A program made the translations under genes and the position numbers. Positions 36,781 through 47,359 of a stretch of 64,000 nucleotides of DNA are shown here, piece by piece; the first letter of the stretch is position 1; every line of letters begins with the position of its first letter. The notes beneath the pieces are model-generated. The model saw only the letters and a program-made list of their open reading frames with translations. It was not told where the DNA came from and did no database searches. The DNA is from Cynocephalus volans (Eukaryota > Chordata > Mammalia > Dermoptera > Cynocephalidae): NCBI RefSeq assembly GCF_027409185.1, contig NC_084463.1, forward strand, positions 162,417,869 to 162,481,868. Reading direction: 5' to 3'.

Positions 36781-37029
36781 GATGGATTCGGGACCTGGGG
36801 CGACTCCCAGCTCCTGTGGGGTTCAGGTTCCCCGTTCTGGAAGATTCTGGTGCCCGTTGCGATTCCGTTGCAGAGCAGCCCCCGGCTCTGTGTGACCTAG
36901 AGAACAAACTCCTTTATCTCTCTCAATCCGTTTCCTTCTCTGTGACAAAACGGTTGAAGCAGATGATCCCTAAGGTCCCTTCTAGCGGTGTGTTTTACAT
37001 GCAGCTGGGTTCATTGGCCGTTATTGCAC

Positions 37030-37205
37030 ACCAAGTGCAAGAAGTAGGAAAGGGAACTGGTGTGGTTTGAGCAAGACTCTCAGCTTGAAATCTGGAGTCA
37101 CTATGGGCAAAGTTATTACATCTCTTGACCCCCAGTTTAGTTATTTGCAAGACTGGGAATAATGGTAGTACCACCTCAGGGTTTTGAGGATTAAGCGAGA
37201 TATTG
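37030..37205 (+). repeat. MIR-like SINE
   Basis: 'gaaatctggagtcactatgggcaaagttattacatctcttgacccccagtttagttatttgcaag' through 'gaggattaagcgagat' is a MIR in sense. Confidence 0.65.
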
Positions 37206-37211
37206 CACCTC

Positions 37212-37314
37212 GGTTTTGGCGGGGGTGTTGGTGGCTGGCCGGCTCGGGGAATCAGAACCTGTGACCTTGGTGTTATAAGGCTGCCCTCTAACAACTGAGC
37301 TAGCTGGCCAGCCC
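37212..37314 (-). mobile_element. tRNA-Ile-derived SINE monomer
   Basis: Reverse complement of the monomer: GGTGGCTGGCCGGCTCGGGG, GACCTTGGTGTTATAAGGCTG, CTGAGCTAGCTGGCCAGCCC. It is a diverged copy with no clear tail or duplication. Confidence 0.7.
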
Positions 37315-37624
37315 TTTTAACTATCACTTCTGATAATTTAAAAAACATTCTTTAGCCACTGTAAAACCTTTTCCTAACTTGTCGGGGAGGGTGGCTGGTA
37401 TGACGATCCGAACCGTTTTTCCTAATTTTTGAAGTCACTTCCTTTATTTCTTGGCAAATCCATTCTCCTTTATCCAGGTTGGATGCTCAAGGCCAGTGTG
37501 TATCTCCTCTCTTCAGCTGTTGTCTGGATTATATAATTACTGTACAGCATCTAGGGAGAATGAAAGGCCCAACACCATGTAGTAGGGACAATTCTTTCGA
37601 TTTTTTCATTCCTTAAGATTCACA

Positions 37625-37709
37625 GAGGAGCGTAGCCTTATGACACCAAGGTCATGGTTCCTATCCCCAAACCAGCCAGCCACAAAAAAAAAAAAAAAAA
37701 AAAAAAAAA
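37625..37709 (+). mobile_element. 5'-truncated tRNA-Ile-derived SINE
   Basis: Starts inside the monomer (TAGCCTTATGACACCAAGGTC), runs through CCAGCCAGCCAC and ends in a 27-nt A tail. Confidence 0.65.
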
Positions 37710-37846
37710 GATTTGTAGAGGATGTGAGCACATACATGTTATGGTGCAAAAACATATAAATATTGAATTATATTTAAGACTGGATACACACACAATTTTA
37801 AAGAATACGTAAGCATCCTATGCTGCTTGAATTGAGTTCAAGCTTT

Positions 37847-38033
37847 TTGGGTTTTTTTTGTTTGTTTGTTTGTTTTTTAAAAGGTGACCGGTAAGGGGAT
37901 CTTAACCCTCGACTTGGTGTTGTCAGCACCTTGCTCACCCAGTGAGCAACCGGCCGTCCCTATATGGGATCTGAACCCATGGCCTTGGTGTTATCAGCAC
38001 CACACTCTCCCGAGTGAGCCACAGGCCGGCCCC
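37847..38033 (-). mobile_element. tRNA-Ile-derived SINE dimer
   Basis: (GTTT)n/poly(T), AGGTGACCGGTAAGG through GAGCCACAGGCCGGCC. The duplication is TCAAGCTTT on both sides (37838-37846 / 38034-38042). Confidence 0.85.
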
Positions 38034-38101
38034 TCAAGCTTTGTGTTAATGGGGAAAATCTTAACAAGGAGCTTTGAATTAGTGATAAAAATGTATTTGC
38101 T

Positions 38102-38247
38102 GGGCTGAGCCCGTGGCGCACTCGGTAGCGTGCTGCGCTAGCAGCGCGGCGACGCTCCCGCCGCGGCGGGTTCAGATCCTATATAAGGATGAGCGGTTCA
38201 CTCCCTGGCTGAGCGCCGGTCACGGAAAAAAAAAAAAAAAAAAAAAA
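38102..38247 (+). mobile_element. GC-rich tRNA-derived SINE (second family)
   Basis: GGGCTGAGCCCGTGGCGCAC, then a GC-rich arm with CGGCGACGCTCCCGCCGC, B box GGTTCAGATCC, a TATATAAGG linker, a second unit ending GAGCGCCGGTCACGG, and an A tail of about 23. The duplication is GTATTTGCT (38093-38101 / 38248-38256). It shares the dimer plan and linker of the Ile family, but the left-arm anticodon region is different. Confidence 0.85.
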
Positions 38248-38329
38248 GTATTTGCTATTTTTTTAAGTCTGGGAACTCCCAGTACCTTCACAAAGAAGAC
38301 TCCATTTTTCCAACAAACATCTTTATGGG

Positions 38330-38820
38330 GAAGCTGCATTCCATGAACACTTTTTTGAGCATCTGTTATGTACGTGCTACTGTGCGGGGTGCTCTGAGGG
38401 ATATGAAGATGTATAAGACAATCTTTCTCCTCAAGAAACAGAGTCTAGTAGAGAAGACCAATTATGCTTACAAAACACATGTAATTCAAGTAGAAAGTGA
38501 TGTGTCATAACAGAGGTGCAGGTAACTGTGCTATGAAGATTCAGAGGCAGGAGAGACCACTGCTGAGTCACTGTATAATAGGAGAATCAAGGAGGAGGCA
38601 GCATTTGAACCTCCTAAAGGATGTAGAAAATATGGATATGCCAAGAAGTAGGGAAAAGCTATTCTGGGCACCTTTTCCACAGCCTTGAGATACATGGAGA
38701 AGTGTCTGTAGCCCTGACTAGTTGGTGAGCTCCTAAAAGGCAGGGACTGTGTTTTGGTCAGTGTTTTACTCCCCCACATGGCAAAGTGGGCACGCAGTAA
38801 ATATTACTGAATGAATAGAG
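38330..38820 (+). repeat. Ancient interspersed repeat and L2 3' end
   Basis: 38345-38480 resembles a common old repeat ('gagcatctgttatgtacgtgctactgtgcgggg'). 38715-38820 is an L2 3' end ('gagctcctaaaaggcagggactgtg' ... 'cagtaaatattactgaatgaata'). Both are diverged. Confidence 0.5.
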
Positions 38821-39657
38821 GCTATGAGTTTCCTGCAGGGAGGAACCAAGCTGTGGTCTCTATATTACCCGGAGGCTGTTTTATTAGACGGGCATGCCCC
38901 TTTACAGCCCCTCTTGAGGGGGAGAATGTGAACAGGCAGACAATTATGGGGCAAGGGCGATATTGTTGACATATTTAGTATAGTACCAACCAGCTGAGAG
39001 CCCAACAAGTTCTCATAAACGAATAGGAGGGTTCGTGAGCCTCCTTCCCTGGAATCAAGGTGAAAAACCACAGGGGAGGAAACTGAGGCACAGGATTATG
39101 AAGCAGTCTGGATACTCCTTTGGCTCTTGTGTCCATTCTTGGCTCTTTTTCTAAGGCCCACTCCTCCCAAGGGACAGTTATCTCCCATCTGTGACCCACT
39201 TGGGAGTGGAAAACCATGTCCACCACATCAACAATTGCCAAGGCCTGCAGCTGCAAAGGAATGAAGTTGGCTTTAGCAGCACCATCTTCAGGCTGACTTT
39301 CGGGGCCCTGCTCTTCTCCAGTCCGGCCCAGGGCTGAGCCTGTGTCAGGAGCTAGTGCTGAAGTAGACCCCTCTGAGACAGGTGTCTAGTGACCTTTGGA
39401 GGGGAGAACTGCCTCAGGACCTGGGATGCAGGTGTCTCTTGAGGAGGGCACAAGTGGGAGAAGATTGAAAGGAGGATGGCTTGAGGATAGGGTACATCCT
39501 TCCAAGTCCTGTTTAACTCCTCCAAGGTCTAGATTCCCTCTAGAATCCTGTTGCCCAGAGGGTGCAGTCATCCTCAGAACGAGGAAGCTGGGGAGAGGTT
39601 AAGTGGATACAACCAGAGAGGGGATAGAGCACGACTGACTGCCTTTTTTGTCCCTAG

Positions 39658-39721
39658 ATAGTGGATGGTGCTCGACTTCTGAGGACCACAAATGCTTCTT
39701 TTCCTGGAGCTGCACCCCGAG
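39658..39721 (+). other. Exon-like segment, possible lncRNA exon
   Basis: A 64-nt block between a strong acceptor (GCCTTTTTTGTCCCTAG) and a strong donor (GAG|GTGAGC), about 3 kb downstream of the CpG island. It is a candidate downstream exon of the transcript expected from that promoter. Coding potential is not evident. Confidence 0.35.
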
Positions 39722-41975
39722 GTGAGCTGTTACATCATTTTTCTGTCAGCTTGTGCTCCCACATGGAGCCTTGCTTTTCCTCTTCATCCTGCCTCCCCAC
39801 TTTGCTTGCTCTCCAGTGGCTACAGGTAAGTGCCGACAGAATGTGTCAGGATTCCTTTGTAGCTAAGCACCATGTGAAGCCTTAGTAACTCCAGGCCTAG
39901 CGCTTGAGAGGAGGTTGTGAGAGCTCAGTGCCTACATCAGCCTTCTTCTGGGGCATTATGAGTCCTTTACAATTTATAAAACTGTGTCACTTTCCTGTGA
40001 TCTCATTTTATCTCAACAACAGCTGGAAGCTCTTGTACTATAACTTTCACTTTTCCATATGAGGGGGCTGAGTGCTTGGGTTATAAGTCAGAGAGCCAAA
40101 TGATGGCACTGAGACCAGTGATCTCTCCACTGCCTCTGTTATCACTGAAGGGATGCCATCTGGCTGCTGGTGAGGCCATGGTCCTAGGCTAACCTGAAAC
40201 TAGACCAAGACTCTCCTTCTTTCCCATTTCAGCCAGAATTTCCTGCCCATTTTCCTCAGTTTTCCATCCCAGCCCAGCTTATCTCTGTCATCAGACAAAG
40301 TTGATCAGAGCCTGTCATTCTCCTGCCCTTGCTAGACACTGACTTGTTCTCACAGCAGCAGGTCCTATCAGGGAGCTAGTGCTCCTCCCCTTGAGTCTGC
40401 TAGGTTTCCCCTCTCCCAGGTGGGCACCCTGGATAGCTGGGATACTTTAGGGGATTCTGCATCTGGGCTAGAGGAAGAATAGGAAAGCTGGTCTCTCACT
40501 AGGCGGGGAGGGAAGTTAGCAAAAATTTGACTGATGGGACTGGCCTGGGTGGTAATGCCACACCCCACCCCATTGGCACCCTTGGCAGCAGCTCAGTGAG
40601 CCTCAGAGGTAAAGGTGGTGAGGTGGGTGTGGCAGGGAAGGGCACAACAAGTTGTAAGCCCAGGCTAAAGCAGCATCCCACATGCTGGCCTAACTCAAGC
40701 CAGACACAGTTGTGGGAGTGGGTTCAGCTCTGGGTGAAGGAGGATGCCCTGGAGGCTCAGGGGGGGAGAGGGGGCTGGTTATATGCATCCTGCATAATTT
40801 ATCTTCATATGGCCTGAGAAGGCTTAGAGCTGGGCAGGTCTACCCAGGACAGCACACACTGCTACGCAGCTCATCTCCTGGTTTGGTGGACTGGCTCCTA
40901 TTCTATGAAGGCCCACAAGTGACCTTTTCCATACCCTCCACCCTCACTTGTGGCTCCTCTAGCTCTGTCCACAGATGGATGATCTCATCATCCCAAATGT
41001 TCCTATGCTAGGTGGACCTATGCCTCCTCAGATTGTCCTCCTTCCTGCCGACCCGAAGCTCTTTTTTTCAACATAGAAATGGGAAATTGGGAGTGAGGCT
41101 GAGTGCCATGGTGGATACAGTAAGTGGTTAGGGGGCAACAGATGGAATTACTTTGGGGTCATTGGGATCCCTGAGCTGGTAAGCAGAGATCCCCCCACCA
41201 GGTACTCCTTTTGTATCACATTTGGTGGGTGGGGCTGGCCTAGAGTGAGGCGTACATACTGTCACTACAGCAAGATCTGCAGGTTGTTACACTGGCCCAC
41301 CCACCATCCTCTTCCAGCCTCATCCTCCACCTCAGCCCTCCGTGTTTATTCATCTCTCCCCTCTCTTCCTCCTTTCCTCCCTCTTGGCAGTACCAGCAAT
41401 AGTTGCTGACCACAGGGGCACATACCCTTGCCTGACCCACCCACAGCTGAGCTTCCTAGAAATGCCTGTGTTGGCCTGCACGCTGCAGGACTTGTGCTCC
41501 TGGGCTGATAGGTCTGATTCCTCTCCTCTTACAAAAGAAAAAGGACTCAGATGAGAGACGAGGTTAGGGCAAGAAGACTAAGAACTATGTTGAGGCTAGA
41601 TGGGAAGGAGCTAGGTTGAGGGGGTGCTACCTGAGAAGAACTGAAGGCCCCAATAACCTGAGAGAGCCGTAAGAGCCTGAAGGTCCCTGAGAATGGGTGT
41701 GTGGCCACTTGAGGCTGGTCTGATGGAGGGTCTGTCCTCGGAAGGAGAATTCTGTTTCTCTTTGGACCCCTGTTTGAGTCTGATGGACTGTAAAGTATCC
41801 ATTTGATAGGAAGGCTGAGATAAACAAAATCTTGAGCTCCAAACCAGCCACTCCTGCTGACTTCTATTTTCTCTAGTCTCCTGCACCCAGGTATAAACCT
41901 CAGGGTGATAACTCTCACTTTCTACATTTAATCAGTTATCAAATTCTGATGGTTCTTCATAGAACAGTTGCCTTT
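39722..41975. other. Low-repeat intergenic stretch
   Basis: About 2.2 kb with few repeats: a MIR-like patch near 39950-40130, otherwise apparently unique sequence. No gene is recognised. The short frames show no family resemblance. Confidence 0.5.
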
Positions 41976-41979
41976 TAGT

Positions 41980-42385
41980 CCCACTTCCTCCACCTACCTT
42001 CCCTGTTCCCTTGACTCAACCACTGTAATAGCCTCCTAACTGGTTGTGCCCTTTAGTCTGTCTGAAGCATCATGACTAAATTCACCTTTCAGAGCTATTC
42101 CACCACTGCACAGGCATTACTCCCATGTTCCATGCCTTTGGCATTGCTCTCCATTGCCTGCCAAATGCAGTACAGGTTGTCTGTTCTTTTACTTGGGGCC
42201 TTTCCCAATCTGGCACCAGCCCACCTTTATGGCTTTATCTCCCAGAATGTCCTAGTGTGTACCTTTCACTGTGATCAAACTAGACTACTATTTCTCAAAA
42301 ACACATTTTCTACCTCTTCACCTTTGCTCATGCTGTTCTCTCTATCTGGGAGGGTCCCCTCCAGCATTCATCTCACCATTTAAAA
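41980..42385 (+). mobile_element. L2 LINE fragment
   Basis: 'aaccactgtaatagcctcctaactgg' and 'gtttctcaaaaacacattttc...ctcatgctgttctctctatctggga' are L2 ORF/3'-end words. It is ancient and degraded. Confidence 0.55.
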
Positions 42386-43327
42386 AATACCTATTGAGCA
42401 CTTTCTTTTTATTTTGAAAAATTTCAGACCTATAGAGAAGTTGAAATAATAATATGATGAACATGCATATACTCTACATATAGATTCACCAGTTATTGTC
42501 ACATTTCTTTCTTCTGTCTTTTTTTTTTTTCCTCTGGACCCATTGAAAATAAGTTGCAGGAATTGTGACACTTCACCCCTAACTATTTTGGCTCATATCT
42601 CCTAATAATGATGACATTTTCCTATGTAACCACACTATCCTTTTTTTATTAAAAAAACAGAATTGTGGTAAAATGTACACAACATAAAATTTACTATTTT
42701 AGCCACTTTGAGGTGTATAATTGTGGCATTACGTACCTTCACAGTGTTATGCAACCATCACCATTATCCATTTCCAGAACTTTATCATTACAAACAGAAA
42801 CTCTGTATTCTTTAAACAATAACTTCTTATTTCCCTCTGATAACCTCTCATACTTTCTGTCTTTGTGAATTTACCTCTTCTAGTTACCTCATGTAAGTGG
42901 AGACCCACATTATTTGTCCTTTTGTGAGTGGCTTATTTCACTTAGCATGATGTTTTCAAGGTTCATCCATGTTGTAACATGTATCAGAATTTCATTTCTT
43001 TTTAAGGCGGAATAATATTCCCTTGTATGGATATACCACATTTTGTTTATCCACTCATTTATGGATGGACATTTGGATTGTTTTAACCTTTGGCTATTGT
43101 GAATAATGCTGCTATGAACGTTGGTTTACAAGTGTTTGTTTCAGTCCCTGCTTTCAGTCCTTTTGGGTATATACCTAAGTGTGGAATTGCTGGATCATAT
43201 GGTATTTCTATGTTTAACTTTCTGCAGAGCTGCCAGACTTTTCCATAGCAACCAAGAAATTATGATGCAATATTGTTATATAGCCTACAGACCATGATTA
43301 CATTTCCCTAAATATCCCTAAATTTTC
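42386..43327 (-). mobile_element. Two antisense L1 3' ends
   Basis: 42400-42620 resembles an L1ME 3' end ('gaaaaatttcagacctatagagaagt'). 42640-43250 is a second, less diverged L1M 3' end ('gtggtaaaatgtacacaac', 'gtataattgtggcatt', 'ggatatacctaagtgtggaattgc'). The L1ME text then resumes and continues to 43615 and beyond. Confidence 0.6.
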
Positions 43328-43343
43328 CATTACAGCTTTTTAG

Positions 43344-43515
43344 TTTTTTTTTTTTTTTTTTAAAGATGACCAGTAAGGGGATCTTAACCCTTGGCCTGGT
43401 GTTGTCAGCACCACGCTCAGCCAGTGAACGAACCGGCCATCCCTATATAGGATCCGAACCCATGGCCTTGGTGTTATTAGCACTGCACTCTCCTGAGTGA
43501 GCCACGGGCCGGCCC
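43344..43515 (-). mobile_element. tRNA-Ile-derived SINE dimer
   Basis: Poly(T), AGATGACCAGTAAGG through GCCACGGGCCGGCC. The 16-bp perfect duplication CATTACAGCTTTTTAG is at 43328-43343 and 43516-43531. Confidence 0.92.
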
Positions 43516-43629
43516 CATTACAGCTTTTTAGAAAAATTTGATCCACGATCCAATGAGGGATCACAGATTATGTTTGGTTGTCATGTCTCTTCATTCTTCT
43601 TTAATCTAGAATAGTCTTCCTGCCTTTTT

Positions 43630-45457
43630 TTTTAAACAGGTGAAATTAATTTTAGTATTATAAATACAACATATACAGAATATATGTATAAAATTATTAA
43701 TGAGATACTTTTTTTTTTTAACTTTTAAATTTTTATTGAATCAAAATTGATTAAACATATTTTTGGGGTTCAACATTGACATATGTTGATCAAATCAATA
43801 TTACTAGCATATATATTGTTACAAATCATACTTATTATTCTCTATGCCACTTGTCCAATCTCTCCCCATCCCCCTCTCCCTCACCCCTCTAATTACCCTA
43901 GATTTCTTCTCTCCTTCTGAAAGAGTAATGGTTACTCTGTTGATTTGTTGCCTAGATGATCTGTCCAATGCTGAGAGGTGTGTTCAGGTCCCCCAATATT
44001 GTAGAGCAGATACTTCTTATGTCACTCTGGAATGGGCTTTGTGAAGAGAGACATCCTCTTCTTTTCTTTATCTCTGCTGGCGACTCTCCTTGTGTCAATG
44101 CACTCCAGTGGTTGGCGGACCATCTGCATGGTGGTTTTGGCGTCTAGACACTTTTGTGGCAGCTGTGGTTATTGTGGTGGCTGTGGTGGACCACCTACAT
44201 GGAGGTGATGTTTTTGGCATGCTCCTTGGTGCTGGTGTTGTGCCTGGTTGTGGGAGGGGGTCTGGTCCCCAGATCCATGCCTCGGATCCCCTGGCAGGCC
44301 CTGGGGCACTGACATGGTGTGCCTGGTTGTAGGAGGGGGGTCTGGTCCCCATTTCCATGCCTCAGGTCCCTGGGTGGGCTAGAAGGCCCTGGTGTGGTGT
44401 TCCTGGTTGAGGGGAGGGGGTCCAGTTCCCTTCTCCATGCCTTGGGTCCCTGGCGGGCCCCAAGGTGCTGGCATGGTGTGCCTGGTTGTGGGGAGGGGGG
44501 TCCGGTCCCCGATCCAAGCCTCAGGTCCCCAGGTGACCCCTGAGGTGCTGGTGGTGTGCCCGGGTGTGGGAGGGGGCTCTGGTCCCTGGCTCCATACCTC
44601 ACATCCCCGGGAGGACCTGAGGTGCTGGTGGTGTGTCTGAGATGGAACTAATTTTTTTGTCCTTTGCTTACTTCTAAAGTGGGGGAACTTCCTGTTGGGA
44701 CCAGTACTTGAGCTCTGTGGTTTAGCTAAATTGCTGCTTTGCTGCAGTCTTCCCTAGGGAAGGCTTTTTGTGGCAGGTTATAATGGTTGACTTTATAGGT
44801 ACTTCCAGCTCACCAGAGACCTAGTGCACGTGGGTTGTGTAGAAACTCTGATCTGGGCCAGAGTCTTCTCATCAAACTTCATCCCATGCATTTCTATATT
44901 CCTGACCAGTCTCCTCTGAGTGGTCCTATGCTGATTGGGGTGCAGATCAGCTGTCTTTGCTATGCCCCAGTGTCCTCCCGGTGGGCCTGTCTCTCCCACT
45001 GCCAGTGCTGCAAACACTTCCCGTGCAATGGTCTGTGCACCAGTCCCTTGCAGTGACTCACCGGCCTCTGAGTGGCTCCATTTCTTCAGCTGTTCTGGCT
45101 CCTCACTCCTATGTGGGTCCACGGGAACCCTGTTAGTGGTCTTGCTGGCCTGGGGGCCACCAAGGCCCTCTTCTCCCCTGCCACCTCCAAGCAACTCCAT
45201 CCGAAGGGCACAGCTGCAGCTTTTGCTGTCTCCTGCTCTGTGTGCTCAGTTGTTCTAGCCTTAAAGCAGCCACGGCATGAAGTAGTCAGAGCAGTTTTTT
45301 CTTTCTCCCATCATGGCTTCTCCTGCCTTCATTCTTCCCCTGAGCTCTCGTGGCCCCAGCTTGGCTGTTGTTGCTTTTTTATATAGGTGTAATTTGTTGA
45401 TTTCTGGGAGAGAGTGATGCTGGGGACCGCTTATTTCTCCATCTTGACTGGAACCCC
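43630..45457 (-). mobile_element. Composite L1-derived element: 5'-UTR-like / VNTR / ORF2 scrap / 3' UTR
   Basis: Bounded by CTTCCTGCCTTTTT at 43616-43629 and 45458-45471 (14 bp), which splits an old L1ME that reads continuously when the insert is removed. On the minus strand: 45457 to about 44640 is an L1-5'-UTR-like leader starting GGGGTTCCAGTCAAGATGGA; 44636-44239 is a ~78-bp VNTR; about 44100-43940 contains a fragment like the end of the ORF2 endonuclease region (LNTPLSALDRS-type reading); then a 3' UTR with AATAAAAATTT and A10 at 43718-43709; then about 76 nt of extra sequence and a second A run (43632-43625). No intact ORF1 or ORF2. It is a non-autonomous L1 derivative. Confidence 0.7.
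44239..44636. repeat. Minisatellite, about 5 copies of ~78 bp
   Basis: Units begin TGTGCCTGGTTGTGGGAGGG, continue GGTCTGGTCCCC, TCCATGCCTC, and end GGTGCTGG(CA/TG)TGG; starts near 44239, 44315, 44396, 44475 and 44553. Copies differ by about 15-25%. They lie inside the composite L1-derived element. Confidence 0.85.
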
Positions 45458-46050
45458 CTTCCTGCCTTTTTGATTTTCATGATGTTGACATTTTTGAAGA
45501 ATCCAAGTTAGTCGTCTTACAGAATATTCTTTAATCTGGGTTTATTTGAATGTTCCTATAGTTAGATTTAGGTTAAGCCTTTTTGCAAGAATACTGAATA
45601 CTACTACAAGAATACTACATAAGAATACTACATTAGCTGGCTGGTTAGCTCACTTGGTTAGAATATGGTGCTGATAACAGCAAGGTCAGAGGTTCAGATC
45701 CCAGTACTAACCAGCTGCCAAAAACAAACAAAAAAACAAGAATAATATGTTCTTCCTGTTTGTTGCATTACTTTAGTCATATAATGTTACTTTATCCCAT
45801 TATTAGTGATACTGAGTTTGATTACTTGGTTAAGATGGTATCTACAAAATCTCTCCATTGTCAAGGAACCCTTTTCCCTTTTTAAGTAATCTTCTGGGTG
45901 CTAAGTTGAGACCATGTGAATATCCTGTTTCCCAACAACCTATCAACCCCTGGTTTTAACATCAAGTGATACTCTTTGCCTAAATTATTTGTTTCATTGT
46001 GCTTTAAAAATTATACCATTCCTTCTACATTTATTATGCATTTAACATAT
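45458..46050 (-). mobile_element. L1ME-type remnant (continuation) with SINE
   Basis: 'gatgttgacatttttgaagaatccaag', 'aagaatactacat', 'cccattattagtgatactgagtttgattacttggttaag' continues the L1ME seen at 43532-43629. It resumes again at about 46850-47000 and 47120-47160. Strand is assigned from memory of the family and is uncertain. Confidence 0.5.
45631..45737 (+). mobile_element. tRNA-Ile-derived SINE monomer
   Basis: TTAGCTGGCTGGTTAGCTCACTTGG, GTGCTGATAACAGCAAGGTC, CAGCTGCC and an (AAAC)n tail, inside L1ME, next to repeats of 'aagaatactac'. Confidence 0.8.
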
Positions 46051-46054
46051 GTTT

Positions 46055-46455
46055 TAGTCTGTTTTATGTTGCTATAACAGAATACTTGAGACTGGGTAAT
46101 TTATAAGGAAAAGAGGTTTATTTGGCTTACAATTCTGGAACAGCTACATTTGGCACGGGCCTCAGGCTGCTTCTACTCATGGCGGAAAGTGGCAGGCAGC
46201 CAGTGGGTTCAAGCAGATAACATGGCGAGAGTAAGCAAGAGATTGAGAGAAGGTGCCAGGGTCCTGTGAACAACAAGCTCAGCAACTAATAGAGTGAGAA
46301 CTCACTCATTACTCCCCCTCCCCCAGGGAGAGCATTCATCCATTCATGAGGGATCCGCCCCCATGACTCAATCAGTTTCCAACACTGCCACATTGGGGAT
46401 CAAATTTCCACATGAGTTTTGGAGGGGACAACACATCCAAACTCCATCAATATAA
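46055..46455 (-). mobile_element. MaLR-like LTR (MST/MLT type), antisense
   Basis: 'gtctgttttatgttgctataacagaatac', 'gagactgggtaatttata' and '...gggatccgcccccatgactcaatcag' resemble the reverse complement of mammalian MaLR LTRs. It is solitary, with no internal retroviral sequence next to it. Family assignment is from memory. Confidence 0.5.
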
Positions 46456-46565
46456 GGTATTATTCTTCAGTAAAAAAGAATTTTCCTGTATCCCCTTTTT
46501 TAATATCGCTGTAGATACATCTGTTCTTTTTTTTTATTTAATGTGTTACAAGTCATGCAATTATT

Positions 46566-46574
<9 letters not shown>

Positions 46575-46598
<24 letters not shown>

Positions 46599-46729
46599 GT
46601 CGTTTTTTTGTGACCGGCACTCAGCCAGTGAGTGCACCGGTCAGTCCTATATAGGATCCGAACCCGCGGCGGGAGCGTCGCCACGCTTGCCAGCGCAGCA
46701 CTCTACCAAGTGCGCCACGGGCTCGGACC
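46575..46729 (-). mobile_element. GC-rich tRNA-derived SINE (second family)
   Basis: Long poly(T), TGTGACCGGCACTCAGCCAG, TATATAGG linker, CCGCGGCGGGAGCGTCGCC, GCGCCACGGGCTCGG. The duplication is TTATTATCCTTTTT (46561-46574 / 46730-46743). Confidence 0.88.
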
Positions 46730-46997
46730 TTATTATCCTTTTTGATGATCAAATTTTCCTATATTTGGCCATTGAGAACTTCTTCACGCTGGCCCCAGGT
46801 CCTTTTGTCATGTTTCTATTAATCTTTGAGCACTTTGTTGCTTTCTAGCATAATGTTTCAGATGCATGGAATCAGCCATTTGTCCAAAGATCCCTGGTTT
46901 CTTTAAGTGGGAAAAGATATTTAGAAACTAGGATCAAGATTCTAGGTGTGCTCATTGCTTCAAGAGTTGTATTGCTTCTAGGCCTTTTCTTTCTTTC

Positions 46998-47116
46998 TGT
47001 CTTTTTTTTTTTTTTTTTTTTTTTTTTGGCAGCTGGCCAGTACAGGGATCCAAACCCTTTACCTTGATGTTATCAGCACCACATTCTAACCAAGTAAGCT
47101 AACCGGCTAGCCCTGC
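46998..47116 (-). mobile_element. tRNA-Ile-derived SINE monomer
   Basis: Poly(T), GGCAGCTGGCCAGTACAGGG, ACCTTGATGTTATCAGCACC, AGCTAACCGGCTAGCCC. The duplication is CTAGGCCTTTTC (46979-46990 / 47118-47129), in L1ME. Confidence 0.85.
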
Positions 47117-47189
47117 TCTAGGCCTTTTCAATGGACAGAGAATTTTAAAAATTTCCCTTTAATCAATGAGCTTTAAGACTTCTGCTTCT

Positions 47190-47348
47190 GGGGCTGGCCC
47201 GTGGCGAGTGTGGTGTTGATAACACCAAGGCCATGGGTTCGGATCCCTATATAGGGATGGCCAGTTAGCTCACTTGGGAGAGCATGGTGCTGACAACACC
47301 AAGTCAAGGGTTAAGATCCCCTTACCGGTCATTTAAAAAAAAAAAAAA
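47190..47348 (+). mobile_element. tRNA-Ile-derived SINE dimer with deleted A box in left unit
   Basis: GGGCTGGCCCGTGGCGAGTG shows a gap of about 14 nt where the left A box should be. The right unit is intact, ending CTTACCGGTCATTT and an A tail. Flanks are AGACTTCTGCTTCT and AGACTTCCGCTTCT. Confidence 0.85.
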
Positions 47349-47359
47349 GACTTCCGCTT

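Noticed and set aside
44239-44636. CRISPR-like array
   Set aside because: Head-to-tail diverged ~78-bp units without constant repeat/spacer alternation, in a mammalian genome: a minisatellite.
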